This document shows, one piece after another, positions 26,168 through 35,601 of a DNA stretch of 64,000 nt. Positions within the stretch are counted from its first letter, which is position 1, and each line of letters starts with the position of its first letter. This stretch comes from Aminipila sp963524205. GTDB taxonomy: Bacteria; Bacillota; Clostridia; Peptostreptococcales; Anaerovoracaceae. A model generated the notes under the pieces. The model saw only the letters and a program-made list of their open reading frames with translations. It did not search any database and was not told the origin of the DNA. The stretch lies in assembly GCA_963524205.1 (NCBI GenBank), contig CAURED010000013.1, forward strand, positions 1-64,000, given 5' to 3'. The position numbers and the translations under genes were made by a program.

Positions 26168-27580
26168 TTACAGTGGAATTCTTGTAGTTCCAACTCCTTG
26201 AGCAAATTCATAACTCTTTAAGGCTAATGCATACTCTGAGTTTGCATTAGCTAAGTTTAATTTTGCTTTATAAACACTTACCTGTGTTGACAATAATTCT
26301 TCTACGGTGCTTATGCCCTCTTCATTGGTAAGCTGCACCAGCCTTTCCCCCTCGGTTGCATAGGTAAGGAGTTCCGTTGCTGCATCCACTGCTGCCTTTT
26401 TATCCTGGACTAGGTCGTACTTATTTCTTATATCAATTTCAATTTTGCTATATGCATCTTTTGCTGTCTTTCCAGATTCCGCTAAATTTATTTTCGCATT
26501 TAAATATGTGGATGAATTCTTTGGATATGCTTTCACATCATCAAGTAGAATCTCATACACTTTAATGGCAAAATTTGCACCCTTTAGTTCAATTCTGTTA
26601 TTTAAGGCATTTTGTACTGCAGTATCTGCTGTTATGGCTGATGTGGTGGTTGCTGCCGTAATTGTCTCCAAAGTATCCGTAAAGACAACATCCTGCTGAA
26701 CATTATATCCAAGTAAATAGTTAAATGACATTTTGGCATATTTCATCTGAGTTTCTGCACTTCTAACTGAACTTTCCGCATTAGATACTGCAGATTCAGC
26801 CTGTAATACATCTTTCTTCGAAAGTAATCCTACTGCCTTTTTTGCTTGAACATTCTTCAGTGTTTTTTGCTGTGACACTAGGTTTTCTTTAGCTATGTTT
26901 AAGTTATCCTGAGCAAGAAGTACTTTGTAATATATACTGATTGTGTCAGATTCAATTTGATTCAGCTCCGCCTGATAATTGTTTTCTGTATTTTGTCTGG
27001 CAAAGTCACGTCTAATCTGCATAATTTTCTTATTATTCGAAGTAGCACCAGCAACTTGGGCTTCATAAGCCATTTCAACTACACTCTTACCATACTTTGC
27101 TTCTACCCATGCATCCGGGGCCTGTGATAATGCATCCAAATTATCTTCCGTTTTTTTAATTTTACTAACTGTTTCTGAATACCCATTTCCAACCGCTATG
27201 TCTGACTGTCTGTGAAGCTCTGCGGTTTCTGCTGATGCCCCAGTTGTCTTCATTATTTTAATAGCCTCTGCAAGGGAAAGTTTTTTTGTTTCTGTTTTTT
27301 TTGGTATTGCAATCCCTTGAATAGCTGTATCAGATGTCGTTATTGCTGTGCCGGAGGTTGTAATCGCTGAATTTGATGTAGTAACAGCCGCACCCGTTGT
27401 TGTAATTGCCGTACCAGATGTATTTACTGCCGCTCCTGAAGTAATTATTGCGGAGTTTGTTGATTTTGCCTCTGCTAAAGTATTAGTAGCTAATGCCGCA
27501 TTCGTTCCTGCAAAAACTAAACTTGCCGAACTAATCATTAAGCCTGCCGCTAGTACCATGCAAATATATTTTTTCTTCAC
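26168..27580 (-). CDS. TolC/OEP-like secreted protein with heptad repeats
   Basis: A 470-residue protein with a signal peptide (cleavage near FAG, residue 24-25). Residues 41-89 are seven tandem 7-residue repeats of the type S-G-T-A-I-T-T. Then come two similar long helical halves of the outer-membrane efflux (TolC) type: about 95-290 (IYYKVLLAQDNLNIAKENLV, GLLSKKDVLQAESAV) and 310-470 (TEEGISTVEELLSTQVSVYK). It starts at GTG after GGAGG. In a monoderm there is no outer membrane, so it may span or decorate the wall. Its place beside an HlyD adaptor and export permeases suggests a shared apparatus. The start of the mature protein could instead be a wall-facing spacer. Confidence 0.8.
   Translation of the reverse strand: MKKKYICMVLAAGLMISSASLVFAGTNAALATNTLAEAKSTNSAIITSGAAVNTSGTAITTTGAAVTTSNSAITTSGTAITTSDTAIQGIAIPKKTETKKLSLAEAIKIMKTTGASAETAELHRQSDIAVGNGYSETVSKIKKTEDNLDALSQAPDAWVEAKYGKSVVEMAYEAQVAGATSNNKKIMQIRRDFARQNTENNYQAELNQIESDTISIYYKVLLAQDNLNIAKENLVSQQKTLKNVQAKKAVGLLSKKDVLQAESAVSNAESSVRSAETQMKYAKMSFNYLLGYNVQQDVVFTDTLETITAATTTSAITADTAVQNALNNRIELKGANFAIKVYEILLDDVKAYPKNSSTYLNAKINLAESGKTAKDAYSKIEIDIRNKYDLVQDKKAAVDAATELLTYATEGERLVQLTNEEGISTVEELLSTQVSVYKAKLNLANANSEYALALKSYEFAQGVGTTRIPL
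27314..27460 (-). repeat. 21-bp coding repeats (seven 7-residue units)
   Basis: Seven in-frame units encode TNSAIIT, SGAAVNT, SGTAITT, TGAAVTT, SNSAITT, SGTAITT and SDTAIQG. Period and composition are constant but the DNA copies differ, so this is an older, selected repeat rather than a fresh slippage product. Confidence 0.85.
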
Positions 27581-27682
27581 TTTCGTAGCCTCCTTCTTTC
27601 TTTGTCTTTAATCATTTTACGTTTTTATTTGCAGATGTGAAATAGATAATTTTTTTCAGTTGTATAAAATTTAAACACAAAT

Positions 27683-27716
27683 AAAAAAACTGTCTAAAAT
27701 TTAGACAGTTTTTGAT
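27683..27716 (-). terminator. Terminator of putP
   Basis: AAAACTGTCTAAA pairs with TTTAGACAGTTTT, followed on the minus strand by a T run. It lies just after the putP stop codon. Confidence 0.85.
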
Positions 27717-27728
27717 TTTTGTATAGAC

Positions 27729-29207
27729 CTAACGAGCTTCTTTAGAAAGTCTCTTCGCTTCATCAAACTCTTGTGCCATTCCTGGTGATACTTTTGTACA
27801 CAGGCTCACTACAATGATTGTTATGGATGAAAGCACGAAACCTGGTATAATCTCGTAAATATCAAATATTCCACCTGTCTGTAAATACCATATTATATCC
27901 GTAACGCCACCAACAATCATACCTGTTATAGCTCCCTGTGCTGTCATTCTTCTCCAGAAAAGTGCAAATAGGATAAGTGGCCCAAAAGCGGCACCAAAAC
28001 CTCCCCATGCGCAAGATACAAGCCCAAATACAGAACTGCTTGGGTTAAGAGCAATAAAAATTGCAATCAATGAAATTATTACTACAGTAATTCGGCTGAC
28101 CCAGACAATACCGCTTCCTTCTGAATCTTTCTTAAAAAGAGTTGCGTAAAGATCTTTTGATACAGAAGATGCTGTTACTAAAAGTTGTGAACTTGCGGTA
28201 CTCATAATCGCTGCAAGTATTGCACAAAGAAGTAATCCAGCTATTACTGGGTTAAACATTTTATTAATCATAGCCATATAAATCGTTTCACCATCCACTA
28301 AATATGGCATATAGGCCTTTCCAATAACGCCAATTGCTGTTGCCGCAGATAAAGTAATTATTACCCAAACCATGGCTATAACCCTTGACTTTTTTATCAT
28401 GTCAGGTGATTCGATAGCCATAAACCGTACAAGAATATGCGGTTGACCAAAGTATCCAAGCCCCCATCCTAAAGAAGATGCAAGAAGCATAGTATTTACA
28501 GTACCATTACTTTTTGGGAAAAATCCGAGGGTTTCTGGCGTTAATGTTGCAAGTCTATAGGCAACTCCATCCAGTCCACTCATATTTATTACTGCTACAA
28601 CAGGCACTACTATTAGTGCTATAAACATAGTCGCACCCATTATCGTATCTGTCCAGCAAACTGCATTAAAACCGCCAAGTGCAGTATAAGCTAAAATAAT
28701 CACAGCGCCAATAATAAGACCTGTTGTATAATCTATACCAAATATAGTATTAAATAATTTTCCTCCAGCCGCAAACTGTGATGAAGTATATACTAAGAAG
28801 AATATTACTGTAAAAATCGCTGAAACTGTTTTAAGGATATGTTTATCATCCCCAAATCTGTTTTCAAAGAAATCAGGCAGGGTTATGGCATTTCCAGAAA
28901 CCTGAGTGTAGGTTCTTAGTCTTTTGGCCACCACAAGCCAATTTAAATACGTTCCAAGCAAAAGTCCGATAGCGGTCCAGATTGCTTCAGATGTTCCTTC
29001 ATACAGCATATAGGCTGTTCCAGGGAGCCCGATCAAAAGCCAGCCGCTCATGTCTGAAGCCTGTGCTGACATAGCTGTTACCCAGCTGTTTAACTTTCTC
29101 CCTCCCAGTATGTAATCTGAAAGGTCATCTGTCTTACTGTAAAATTTAAAACCAATAGCAACCATCAATCCTAAATACAGTACAAATATAATAGCAATAG
29201 TTAACAA
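27729..29207 (-). CDS. putP: Sodium/proline symporter PutP
   Basis: A sodium:solute symporter of the SSS family with about 13 membrane helices (492 residues). It shows the family core AMSAQASDMSGWLLIGLPG, with the sodium-site Ser and Asp residues, and ALGGFNAVCWTDTIMG. These match PutP closely, so proline is the likely substrate. The start is taken as TTG at 29207 because AAAGGAG lies eight bases before it and the protein then begins LLTIAIIFVLYLG as PutP does. An ATG 14 codons upstream lacks a ribosome site. Confidence 0.9.
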   Translation of the reverse strand: MLTIAIIFVLYLGLMVAIGFKFYSKTDDLSDYILGGRKLNSWVTAMSAQASDMSGWLLIGLPGTAYMLYEGTSEAIWTAIGLLLGTYLNWLVVAKRLRTYTQVSGNAITLPDFFENRFGDDKHILKTVSAIFTVIFFLVYTSSQFAAGGKLFNTIFGIDYTTGLIIGAVIILAYTALGGFNAVCWTDTIMGATMFIALIVVPVVAVINMSGLDGVAYRLATLTPETLGFFPKSNGTVNTMLLASSLGWGLGYFGQPHILVRFMAIESPDMIKKSRVIAMVWVIITLSAATAIGVIGKAYMPYLVDGETIYMAMINKMFNPVIAGLLLCAILAAIMSTASSQLLVTASSVSKDLYATLFKKDSEGSGIVWVSRITVVIISLIAIFIALNPSSSVFGLVSCAWGGFGAAFGPLILFALFWRRMTAQGAITGMIVGGVTDIIWYLQTGGIFDIYEIIPGFVLSSITIIVVSLCTKVSPGMAQEFDEAKRLSKEAR

Positions 29208-29314
29208 ATCACATTTCTCCTTTATTGTTTTAATGTATAGAAGTGCCATACTATTAAGTTATGGGACTGTACATAAAAAGATACAGCCCCATTCTCAATT
29301 AGCATATGCCTTAT

Positions 29315-30595
29315 TTATCTTTTTTCAATTTTATCAATGTTACCCATATAAGGCTTTAATGCTTCTGGAATAACTACGCTTCCATCTGCCTGCTGATAAT
29401 TTTCCAGAATAGCAGCTACCGTTCTTCCTACTGCAAGGCCAGAACCGTTTAAAGTGTGTACAAATTCTGGTTTGCCCTTTGGTTCAGGTCTGAATCGGAT
29501 GTTCCCTCTTCTTGCCTGGTAACTTTCAAAGTTTGAACATGAAGAAATTTCAACATACCTGCCATAGCTTGGCATCCAAACTTCAATATCGTAAGTCATT
29601 GCTGATGAAAAACCTAAGTCTCCCGAACTTAGCTTAACAACTCTGTAGGGAATCTCTAACTTCTTTAAAACATCTTCTGCTGCAGCAGTAAGCGATTCCA
29701 ATTCTTCATAAGAAGTTTCAGGCTTTACAAATTTAACCATTTCCACTTTATTGAACTGATGCTGCCGGATTAGTCCTCTTGTATCTCTGCCTGCTGAGCC
29801 AGCTTCCTTTCTAAAGCAAGGAGTATAAGCAGTATAATAAATAGGTAACTGATCTCCATCAACGATTTCATCCATCAGAAGATTTGTTACAGGAACTTCT
29901 GCTGTTGGAATAAGGAAGAAATCCTTAGCAGGTACATGGAACATATCATCTTCAAATTTAGGAAGCTGGCCTGTACCTGTCATGGCTGCCCTATTTACCA
30001 TGAATGGAGGTAAAATTTCTGTAAATCCGTGTTCTTCTGTGTGAAGATTTAGCATAAAGTTTATGACTGAACGTTCAAGCCTTGCACCAAGTCCTTTATA
30101 CACGGTAAATCTTGCACCTGCAATCTTAGCTGCTCTGTCAAAATCTAAGATATCAAGATCTGTTCCAACATCCCAGTGAGCCTTATATTCAAAATCAAAC
30201 TCCCTAGGTTCGCCCCACTTTCTAAGCTCTACATTATCTGCATCATCTTTTCCCATAGGAACGGATGGATGCGGTGCGTTTGGAACGTTTAACAAAGCTT
30301 GCTTCAATTCTTCTTCAACACCACTTACTTCTGAATCCAATTCCTTGATTTCATCTGACAATGCTTTCATTTCAGCCATTAATGCTGTAGTATCTTTTCC
30401 GGCTTTCTTTAAAATAGGAATTTCCTTTGAATCCTGATTCTGTTTATTTTTCATAGCTTCTACCTTTGCAAGTATAGCTCTCCTTTTTTCATCAAGTGCA
30501 GGAACATTACTTAGACCGAAGTCTCCCTTCCCTCTTCTTTCAACACTTTCTTTTACCGCTTCATACTCTTCCCTGATTTTCTTAATGTCTAACAT
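29315..30595 (-). CDS. serS: Seryl-tRNA synthetase
   Basis: A class II synthetase of 426 residues. An N-terminal coiled-coil arm (about 30-100) clasps tRNA-Ser. Then come the class II motifs: motif 1 around the first catalytic strands, motif 2 FRKEAGSAGRDTRGLIRQHQ, and motif 3 GSGLAVGRTVAAILENYQ. It lies 18 bases downstream of the glutamine synthetase gene, so the two probably share a transcript. No T-box leader is present in front of it. Confidence 0.96.
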   Translation of the reverse strand: MLDIKKIREEYEAVKESVERRGKGDFGLSNVPALDEKRRAILAKVEAMKNKQNQDSKEIPILKKAGKDTTALMAEMKALSDEIKELDSEVSGVEEELKQALLNVPNAPHPSVPMGKDDADNVELRKWGEPREFDFEYKAHWDVGTDLDILDFDRAAKIAGARFTVYKGLGARLERSVINFMLNLHTEEHGFTEILPPFMVNRAAMTGTGQLPKFEDDMFHVPAKDFFLIPTAEVPVTNLLMDEIVDGDQLPIYYTAYTPCFRKEAGSAGRDTRGLIRQHQFNKVEMVKFVKPETSYEELESLTAAAEDVLKKLEIPYRVVKLSSGDLGFSSAMTYDIEVWMPSYGRYVEISSCSNFESYQARRGNIRFRPEPKGKPEFVHTLNGSGLAVGRTVAAILENYQQADGSVVIPEALKPYMGNIDKIEKR

Positions 30596-30613
30596 TTCTA
30601 TATTTCCTTCTTT

Positions 30614-32524
30614 CTATAATATGTTTTTTCCATATCTTGTATATGTATCAGTTAATTCATGCACCTTTTCCTGCATCTCAAGCTGAAGATCTGAGGCCAG
30701 CTGATAATTTTCTTCATCTAAAGCATCTTTAACCCTTGATAACAAGCAGTTTTGGTCTAACGTGTCCTGTCCAATATAGCGTCTAAGTTCATGAATCTTA
30801 TTCCATAAATACGTATCATAATCAGCACAATCATGTTCATTGTGGAGCATAACACATTCCCTCAATAAATCCATATTCTCAGGAATAATTCTGTTATGCA
30901 GTTCTGTAGCCCATTGATCCAGAGTGGCTTTTTTGAAAGATTCAAGAACAATCGGTGACATAACATGGTCTTTCAAAAGTACCTGCATCTTATCAGAATG
31001 CTTATCAAAGGCACAGATATTCTCCCAAACAGTTCTAGGAGCCTCTCCGAATAATCTGCCTCTCTCTTCTGCTGAATATTCATCAAATACATCTTTTTCA
31101 CTTCTATATTCTCTGTCTTTCTCAAGATAGAAATCTTCTTCCCTATATTTCTTTGATAAGGAGGCAAGTAGCTGCTCTGGAGTCTTCTTTGCAGCAAGCA
31201 CCTCCGCAATACCATCTAAAATCGCCATATAAGATGTAGCAATTACCAGATAAGTGTTGCTCTTAGGATTTGGTGATCTAAGCTCAAATCGTGTTGATAA
31301 CGGATTATTTAAATCTCTTACAAGACCAATCAGTACTGTTCTGTTCCTTGATGGCTGGGGAGCAGTATGTCCAATAGAAGTTACTATACATACTGGTGCT
31401 TCATATCCTGGTTTTAATCTGTTAAATGCATCATTTGTAGATGTAATAAATGGATTTAAAATTTCATAGTTCTTTAAAATCCCCATAAGTGCTCCAAAAC
31501 CTATTGGATTTAGGAACTCGGACTTCATATCTTTCGGTGCAAATAAACTTACAATTTTACCGGTCTTAAGTTTTGCCGCAACTCCTAGATGTGTATGTTC
31601 TCCACTTCCTGCAACCCCATCAATTGGTTTTGCCCTAAAGGATACTTCTAGTCCATGAAGCCTGAAAACATCTCTTACTATATACTTTACCTGCTTTTCG
31701 TTATCAGCAGCCTGCATCGCATCAGAATACTTCCAGTCAATTTCAAGCTGTTCCATGATATGGTCATACTTACCAGAGTTACCAAGCTTTGCCTTGATGC
31801 CTCCAACTTCTTTATGACCCATTTCCATTTCAAAACCATATCTGTCTAAAAGCAATAGTGTTTTTTCTAAAGCAGTTCTAACTGGACCGATCGTTCTTTT
31901 CCAATACTGTTCTTTCATAACTTGAGCTGTTGAAAGTTCTTCTCTGTCGCCTTTTTCATCCGGTGTCTTTACCCAAAATTCAAGTTCTGTTGCACAAGTA
32001 AGTACAATCTCATCTATCTCATCTGCAGAATTTATTGGTAAATACTCAAGTACATAAGGATTATTCTTTATTAACGTCAGTAAATCCTTTTTAATCTTTA
32101 TAATGGAATCTCTAAGAATAACTCTTGAACCCACTTCATTTGTATCATTGTGTACCAAAAACGAAGGAATTCTCAAAGTCCCAACCGGAAGCTCTGAAGG
32201 CTCGTGAATAAAATCAAAGTTATGATCCACATACCAGTTAACACTTAAATCTGGAATAATATCTACCTTTGCGTTGTTTAGTTCTGCAATAATAGGCAGT
32301 ACTACACTGGAACCATCCGTCTGGACTCCATCAGTTAAGAATTTTTCCATATCCTCTAAAAATCTAGCTACTGGAATTTTTTCATCAGTATTTTGGCCAC
32401 CTATGTCAAGGCCAACAAGAGATACAAACATAACCTCCGGGTGGCTGTTTAAAATCTCTCTTACTTTTCCTGGTTCATGATCCTTAGCAGGAATATTAAA
32501 TAACATCTTATCGTATGCCAGCAT
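30614..32524 (-). CDS. Glutamine synthetase, long clostridial form
   Basis: A 636-residue protein with a glutamine synthetase catalytic core: metal/ATP motif AGSGEHTHLGV at about 365-375 and the Arg-rich active-site segment PQPSRNRTVLIG followed by FELRSPNP. It is about 190 residues longer than GSI. The extra helical C-terminus (about 470-636, RYIGQDTLDQNCLLSRVKDA) and N-terminal region are not those of standard GlnA. It probably makes glutamine from glutamate and ammonia, but a related ligase role is possible. The ATG at 32524 follows AAGGAGG; the 47 codons upstream are Lys/Tyr-rich and look untranslated. Confidence 0.85.
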   Translation of the reverse strand: MLAYDKMLFNIPAKDHEPGKVREILNSHPEVMFVSLVGLDIGGQNTDEKIPVARFLEDMEKFLTDGVQTDGSSVVLPIIAELNNAKVDIIPDLSVNWYVDHNFDFIHEPSELPVGTLRIPSFLVHNDTNEVGSRVILRDSIIKIKKDLLTLIKNNPYVLEYLPINSADEIDEIVLTCATELEFWVKTPDEKGDREELSTAQVMKEQYWKRTIGPVRTALEKTLLLLDRYGFEMEMGHKEVGGIKAKLGNSGKYDHIMEQLEIDWKYSDAMQAADNEKQVKYIVRDVFRLHGLEVSFRAKPIDGVAGSGEHTHLGVAAKLKTGKIVSLFAPKDMKSEFLNPIGFGALMGILKNYEILNPFITSTNDAFNRLKPGYEAPVCIVTSIGHTAPQPSRNRTVLIGLVRDLNNPLSTRFELRSPNPKSNTYLVIATSYMAILDGIAEVLAAKKTPEQLLASLSKKYREEDFYLEKDREYRSEKDVFDEYSAEERGRLFGEAPRTVWENICAFDKHSDKMQVLLKDHVMSPIVLESFKKATLDQWATELHNRIIPENMDLLRECVMLHNEHDCADYDTYLWNKIHELRRYIGQDTLDQNCLLSRVKDALDEENYQLASDLQLEMQEKVHELTDTYTRYGKNIL

Positions 32525-32639
32525 ACTGCCCTCCTTATAATATAACTTTTTGTAATAGTAACCATAATATTTAATTTTACTACTTTTTTGCCACTTTTTA
32601 AACAGTTTTTTATAAGTTTTTTGTTTTTTATAAACAAAA

Positions 32640-32672
32640 AGATGCCTAAATGAAAAATTAGGCATCTTTTTA
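32640..32672 (-). terminator. Terminator of the UPF0182 gene
   Basis: AAAAGATGCCTAA pairs with TTAGGCATCTTTT, followed on the minus strand by T-rich sequence. It separates the UPF0182 gene from the downstream glutamine synthetase gene. Confidence 0.85.
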
Positions 32673-32685
32673 TAGTTTTACTAAT

Positions 32686-35589
32686 TTACTCTACTGTCTG
32701 CTGCTGAACCTGTTCACCTGGAGTTAAAAGCTTCAAATACTTTTCAAGAGCAGTTATATGCTCACCATATCCAGCCCAGTCACCATTTCTCTGTGCATTT
32801 TGAGCTAATTCAAATTCTTCATTCGCCTTAGTAATTAATTCTGCCGTTGACATCTGATCAGGAGCTGTAGCTCCCGGTTCTTCTGTACCAGTTCCCTGAT
32901 CTCCGCCCTTTATCGTAGAGTTGTCTCCAAACAGTGAGTCTAATGCTTCGTTTAACGTTTCTTTATAAGCAATCTTATCACCGTAAGCAACAATTACTCT
33001 CTTGACTTCTGGAATACTTTCCTTTGTAGCTTCCAAATATACTGGTTCTACATATAGTAAGGACTGTTCAATAGGTATAACAAACAAGTTACCTCTACTA
33101 TAGGAGGAACCTGATGAATTCCAAAGCGAAAATTCCTTCGATATTTCAGTATTCTGGTCAATCTGTGCTTCTACCTGCATAGGGCCATAAACCGTCTTAT
33201 CCTTCGGTAATTGATAAAGCACAAGTTTTCCGTAATTCTCACCATCATTCCTAGCTACCAATAAACCCGTCATATTCTTCTTATTCTTAGGTGTATATGG
33301 AATTGTATTTACGAACTCTGCGGTGGTCTCACCCGGAAGCTTCATAATATAGTAGTTTGGCTTTATTGTAACCTCATCAGTTCCATAAATTTCATTTGCA
33401 ATGTCCCAAAGATCTTCTCCCTGATAAAATACCTTAACGTCATTCATGTGGTAACGCTTATAAACGTTTGCCTGAATATTAAATAGCATGTTAGGATATC
33501 TAATGTGTGATTTAAGACTTTCAGGCATTTCCTTAAAGTCTTTAAACAGTTCAGGATAAATCTTTTTATATGTTGTTGCAATCGGATCCTTATTGTCTAC
33601 CAAATAGAAAGAAGTGTCCCCATTGTATGCATCAATTACAACCTTAACTGAGTTTCTCAGATAATTGTGTCCTAACTCAGAAAATGGTTCCGAATAAGGA
33701 TAGCTTTTACTTATTGTATATGCATCAATCATCCAGTATAGCTTACCATCTGCTGTTACAATATATGGATCCTCATCATACTGTAGGTGCGGCATTATTT
33801 TTTGGATTCTCTTTTCAATATTTCTGTTAATTATAATCTTTGAATCCTTTGTAATATTGGTTGATACCAATAGTTTTAAACTTTGCTCCCTGATTGCAAA
33901 CATCGCACGATTTAAAAGATTTAGCTTAATACCAGCCTTACCATTATAAGCAGTGTATTTGTTTTCATTTCCATCAGGGTAGTCAAACTCGTCTTCATTA
34001 GTATTCGTAAGAATATAATTATTTGTAAGTTCACCAAAATAAATCTCTGGTCTGGTAATTTTGATCTCATCGACCTGTGATATAGGCGGAACACCTGCAA
34101 TAAGCATATCTGGCTGCCCGCTGTTTGTAACTTTATCTACTCTTGATAAGGTTATACCATAACCATGAGTATACTTTAAGTGTTTATTCAGCCACTCTTC
34201 TCTGATTAATGTCTCATCAATTTCTCTAGCTGCTAAGAAGGTTTGTGTATATTCCCCATTAACAAGATATCGATCAACATCTACGTCATTAAAAGAGTAA
34301 TAGGTTCTAATACTCTGGGTCTGATTATAAAATTTCTTTGATGGATCATAGTCATTAATTCTGATATTCGAAATAGTTTCCATATTATTTAAAATATCAT
34401 CTTTGGATAATGTATTGCTTGAAGCAAACGGCTTAACCGTTACATCTTGCAAGTCATAAGCCATCTGGGTGTACTTAATGTTATTTTTTAAATATTCGCT
34501 TTCTTTATTGATTTCATCCGGAGAAACAATAAGGTTCTGAACTAACACTGCTGCTCCTGTTCCTACAAAACCAATTGCAATCATAATAACAGGCACCGTA
34601 AGTATTACTCGATAATTCTTCTTTGCTATGCCTACTGCAAATACTACAGCTGCAACTACAGAAAGCACCATTAGGGCTCTATAAACCCAAAGCGTAACAT
34701 GTACCGCTGTAAACCCAGCTCCATAAACAACTCCGCCTGAATTTGTAAACAATAGTGTGTATTGTTTAAGTAAAAAGTTTACGCCAACCATTAAAAAGAA
34801 CAAGACGCCCAAGATAATTATCTGTTTTGATGCAATGCCTAAAAGATGTTTAAAATTGCTATCATCAAATTGCTTTTTCTTCTTAAAGGGTCTGTTAATA
34901 TTACCACGCCCGCCCATAGCATCATTAAATTTTTCAAACATGTCTCCAAAAGATCCACCGAAATGAGCTTTGCCGAAGTTTCCTTGTCTGACATTGTCAT
35001 TTTCATCAGAAGTATGTTCCGGATCTGGGGTTTGATTTTCAAAGAACTGTGGCTTTCTAAGAGAAAGCAGAACCGTATAGAAAATAAAGGTTAAAATTGC
35101 AAATGCAACGATAAGCCCTAATCCCATGCTATTTAGGCCTCTGATAAACTGTAGTTTAAACACATAGAAACTTACATCATTTCCAAACAACGGATCCTTT
35201 ACACCAAAATTTGTACTATTCTGGTACTCTAATATCTGAAACCATAAATTTGATGCAATAGTTGTTGATATTAAGGCACCAAATACTGCTGATAACCCTA
35301 ATGCCACACGGTTTAATATTTTCTCATTAACAATATCATTTGATTGTACCTTCTTGAAGTATCCTCTTTTCAGAACCTTAAGGTATGAAAAAGCTAGTAT
35401 GGTAATTATCACAAAGGCAGGAATACCTATCTTTAACTGTGTAAACAGCTTTGTAAAAAACACACTCACATAATTCAATTCCTTAAACCATAAGAAATCA
35501 GTAAAGAATCCTATAAGACTAACAAATAATCCCACTAAGATTATAAGCACCAGCAATATGATCGCTGGACTCTTCTTGCTCTTTTTCAA
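32686..35589 (-). CDS. UPF0182 family large membrane protein
   Basis: A 967-residue protein matching COG1615/UPF0182. About seven membrane helices in the first 360 residues (FTDFLWFKELNYVSVFFTKL is a family hallmark) are followed by a large extracytoplasmic domain with SIRTYYSFNDVDVDRYLV, RTHGYG-like YTHGYGITLS and a C-terminal acidic, Gly/Pro-rich stretch (about 905-930). Function is unknown. It starts at TTG after GGAGGAG. It may be cotranscribed with pckA, whose stop is 12 bases upstream. Confidence 0.93.
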   Translation of the reverse strand: MKKSKKSPAIILLVLIILVGLFVSLIGFFTDFLWFKELNYVSVFFTKLFTQLKIGIPAFVIITILAFSYLKVLKRGYFKKVQSNDIVNEKILNRVALGLSAVFGALISTTIASNLWFQILEYQNSTNFGVKDPLFGNDVSFYVFKLQFIRGLNSMGLGLIVAFAILTFIFYTVLLSLRKPQFFENQTPDPEHTSDENDNVRQGNFGKAHFGGSFGDMFEKFNDAMGGRGNINRPFKKKKQFDDSNFKHLLGIASKQIIILGVLFFLMVGVNFLLKQYTLLFTNSGGVVYGAGFTAVHVTLWVYRALMVLSVVAAVVFAVGIAKKNYRVILTVPVIMIAIGFVGTGAAVLVQNLIVSPDEINKESEYLKNNIKYTQMAYDLQDVTVKPFASSNTLSKDDILNNMETISNIRINDYDPSKKFYNQTQSIRTYYSFNDVDVDRYLVNGEYTQTFLAAREIDETLIREEWLNKHLKYTHGYGITLSRVDKVTNSGQPDMLIAGVPPISQVDEIKITRPEIYFGELTNNYILTNTNEDEFDYPDGNENKYTAYNGKAGIKLNLLNRAMFAIREQSLKLLVSTNITKDSKIIINRNIEKRIQKIMPHLQYDEDPYIVTADGKLYWMIDAYTISKSYPYSEPFSELGHNYLRNSVKVVIDAYNGDTSFYLVDNKDPIATTYKKIYPELFKDFKEMPESLKSHIRYPNMLFNIQANVYKRYHMNDVKVFYQGEDLWDIANEIYGTDEVTIKPNYYIMKLPGETTAEFVNTIPYTPKNKKNMTGLLVARNDGENYGKLVLYQLPKDKTVYGPMQVEAQIDQNTEISKEFSLWNSSGSSYSRGNLFVIPIEQSLLYVEPVYLEATKESIPEVKRVIVAYGDKIAYKETLNEALDSLFGDNSTIKGGDQGTGTEEPGATAPDQMSTAELITKANEEFELAQNAQRNGDWAGYGEHITALEKYLKLLTPGEQVQQQTVE

Positions 35590-35601
35590 ATGCTCTCCTC
35601 C

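Noticed and set aside
30596..30613. T-box leader for serS
   Set aside because: Only 18 bases separate serS from the upstream gene, so there is no room for a T-box.
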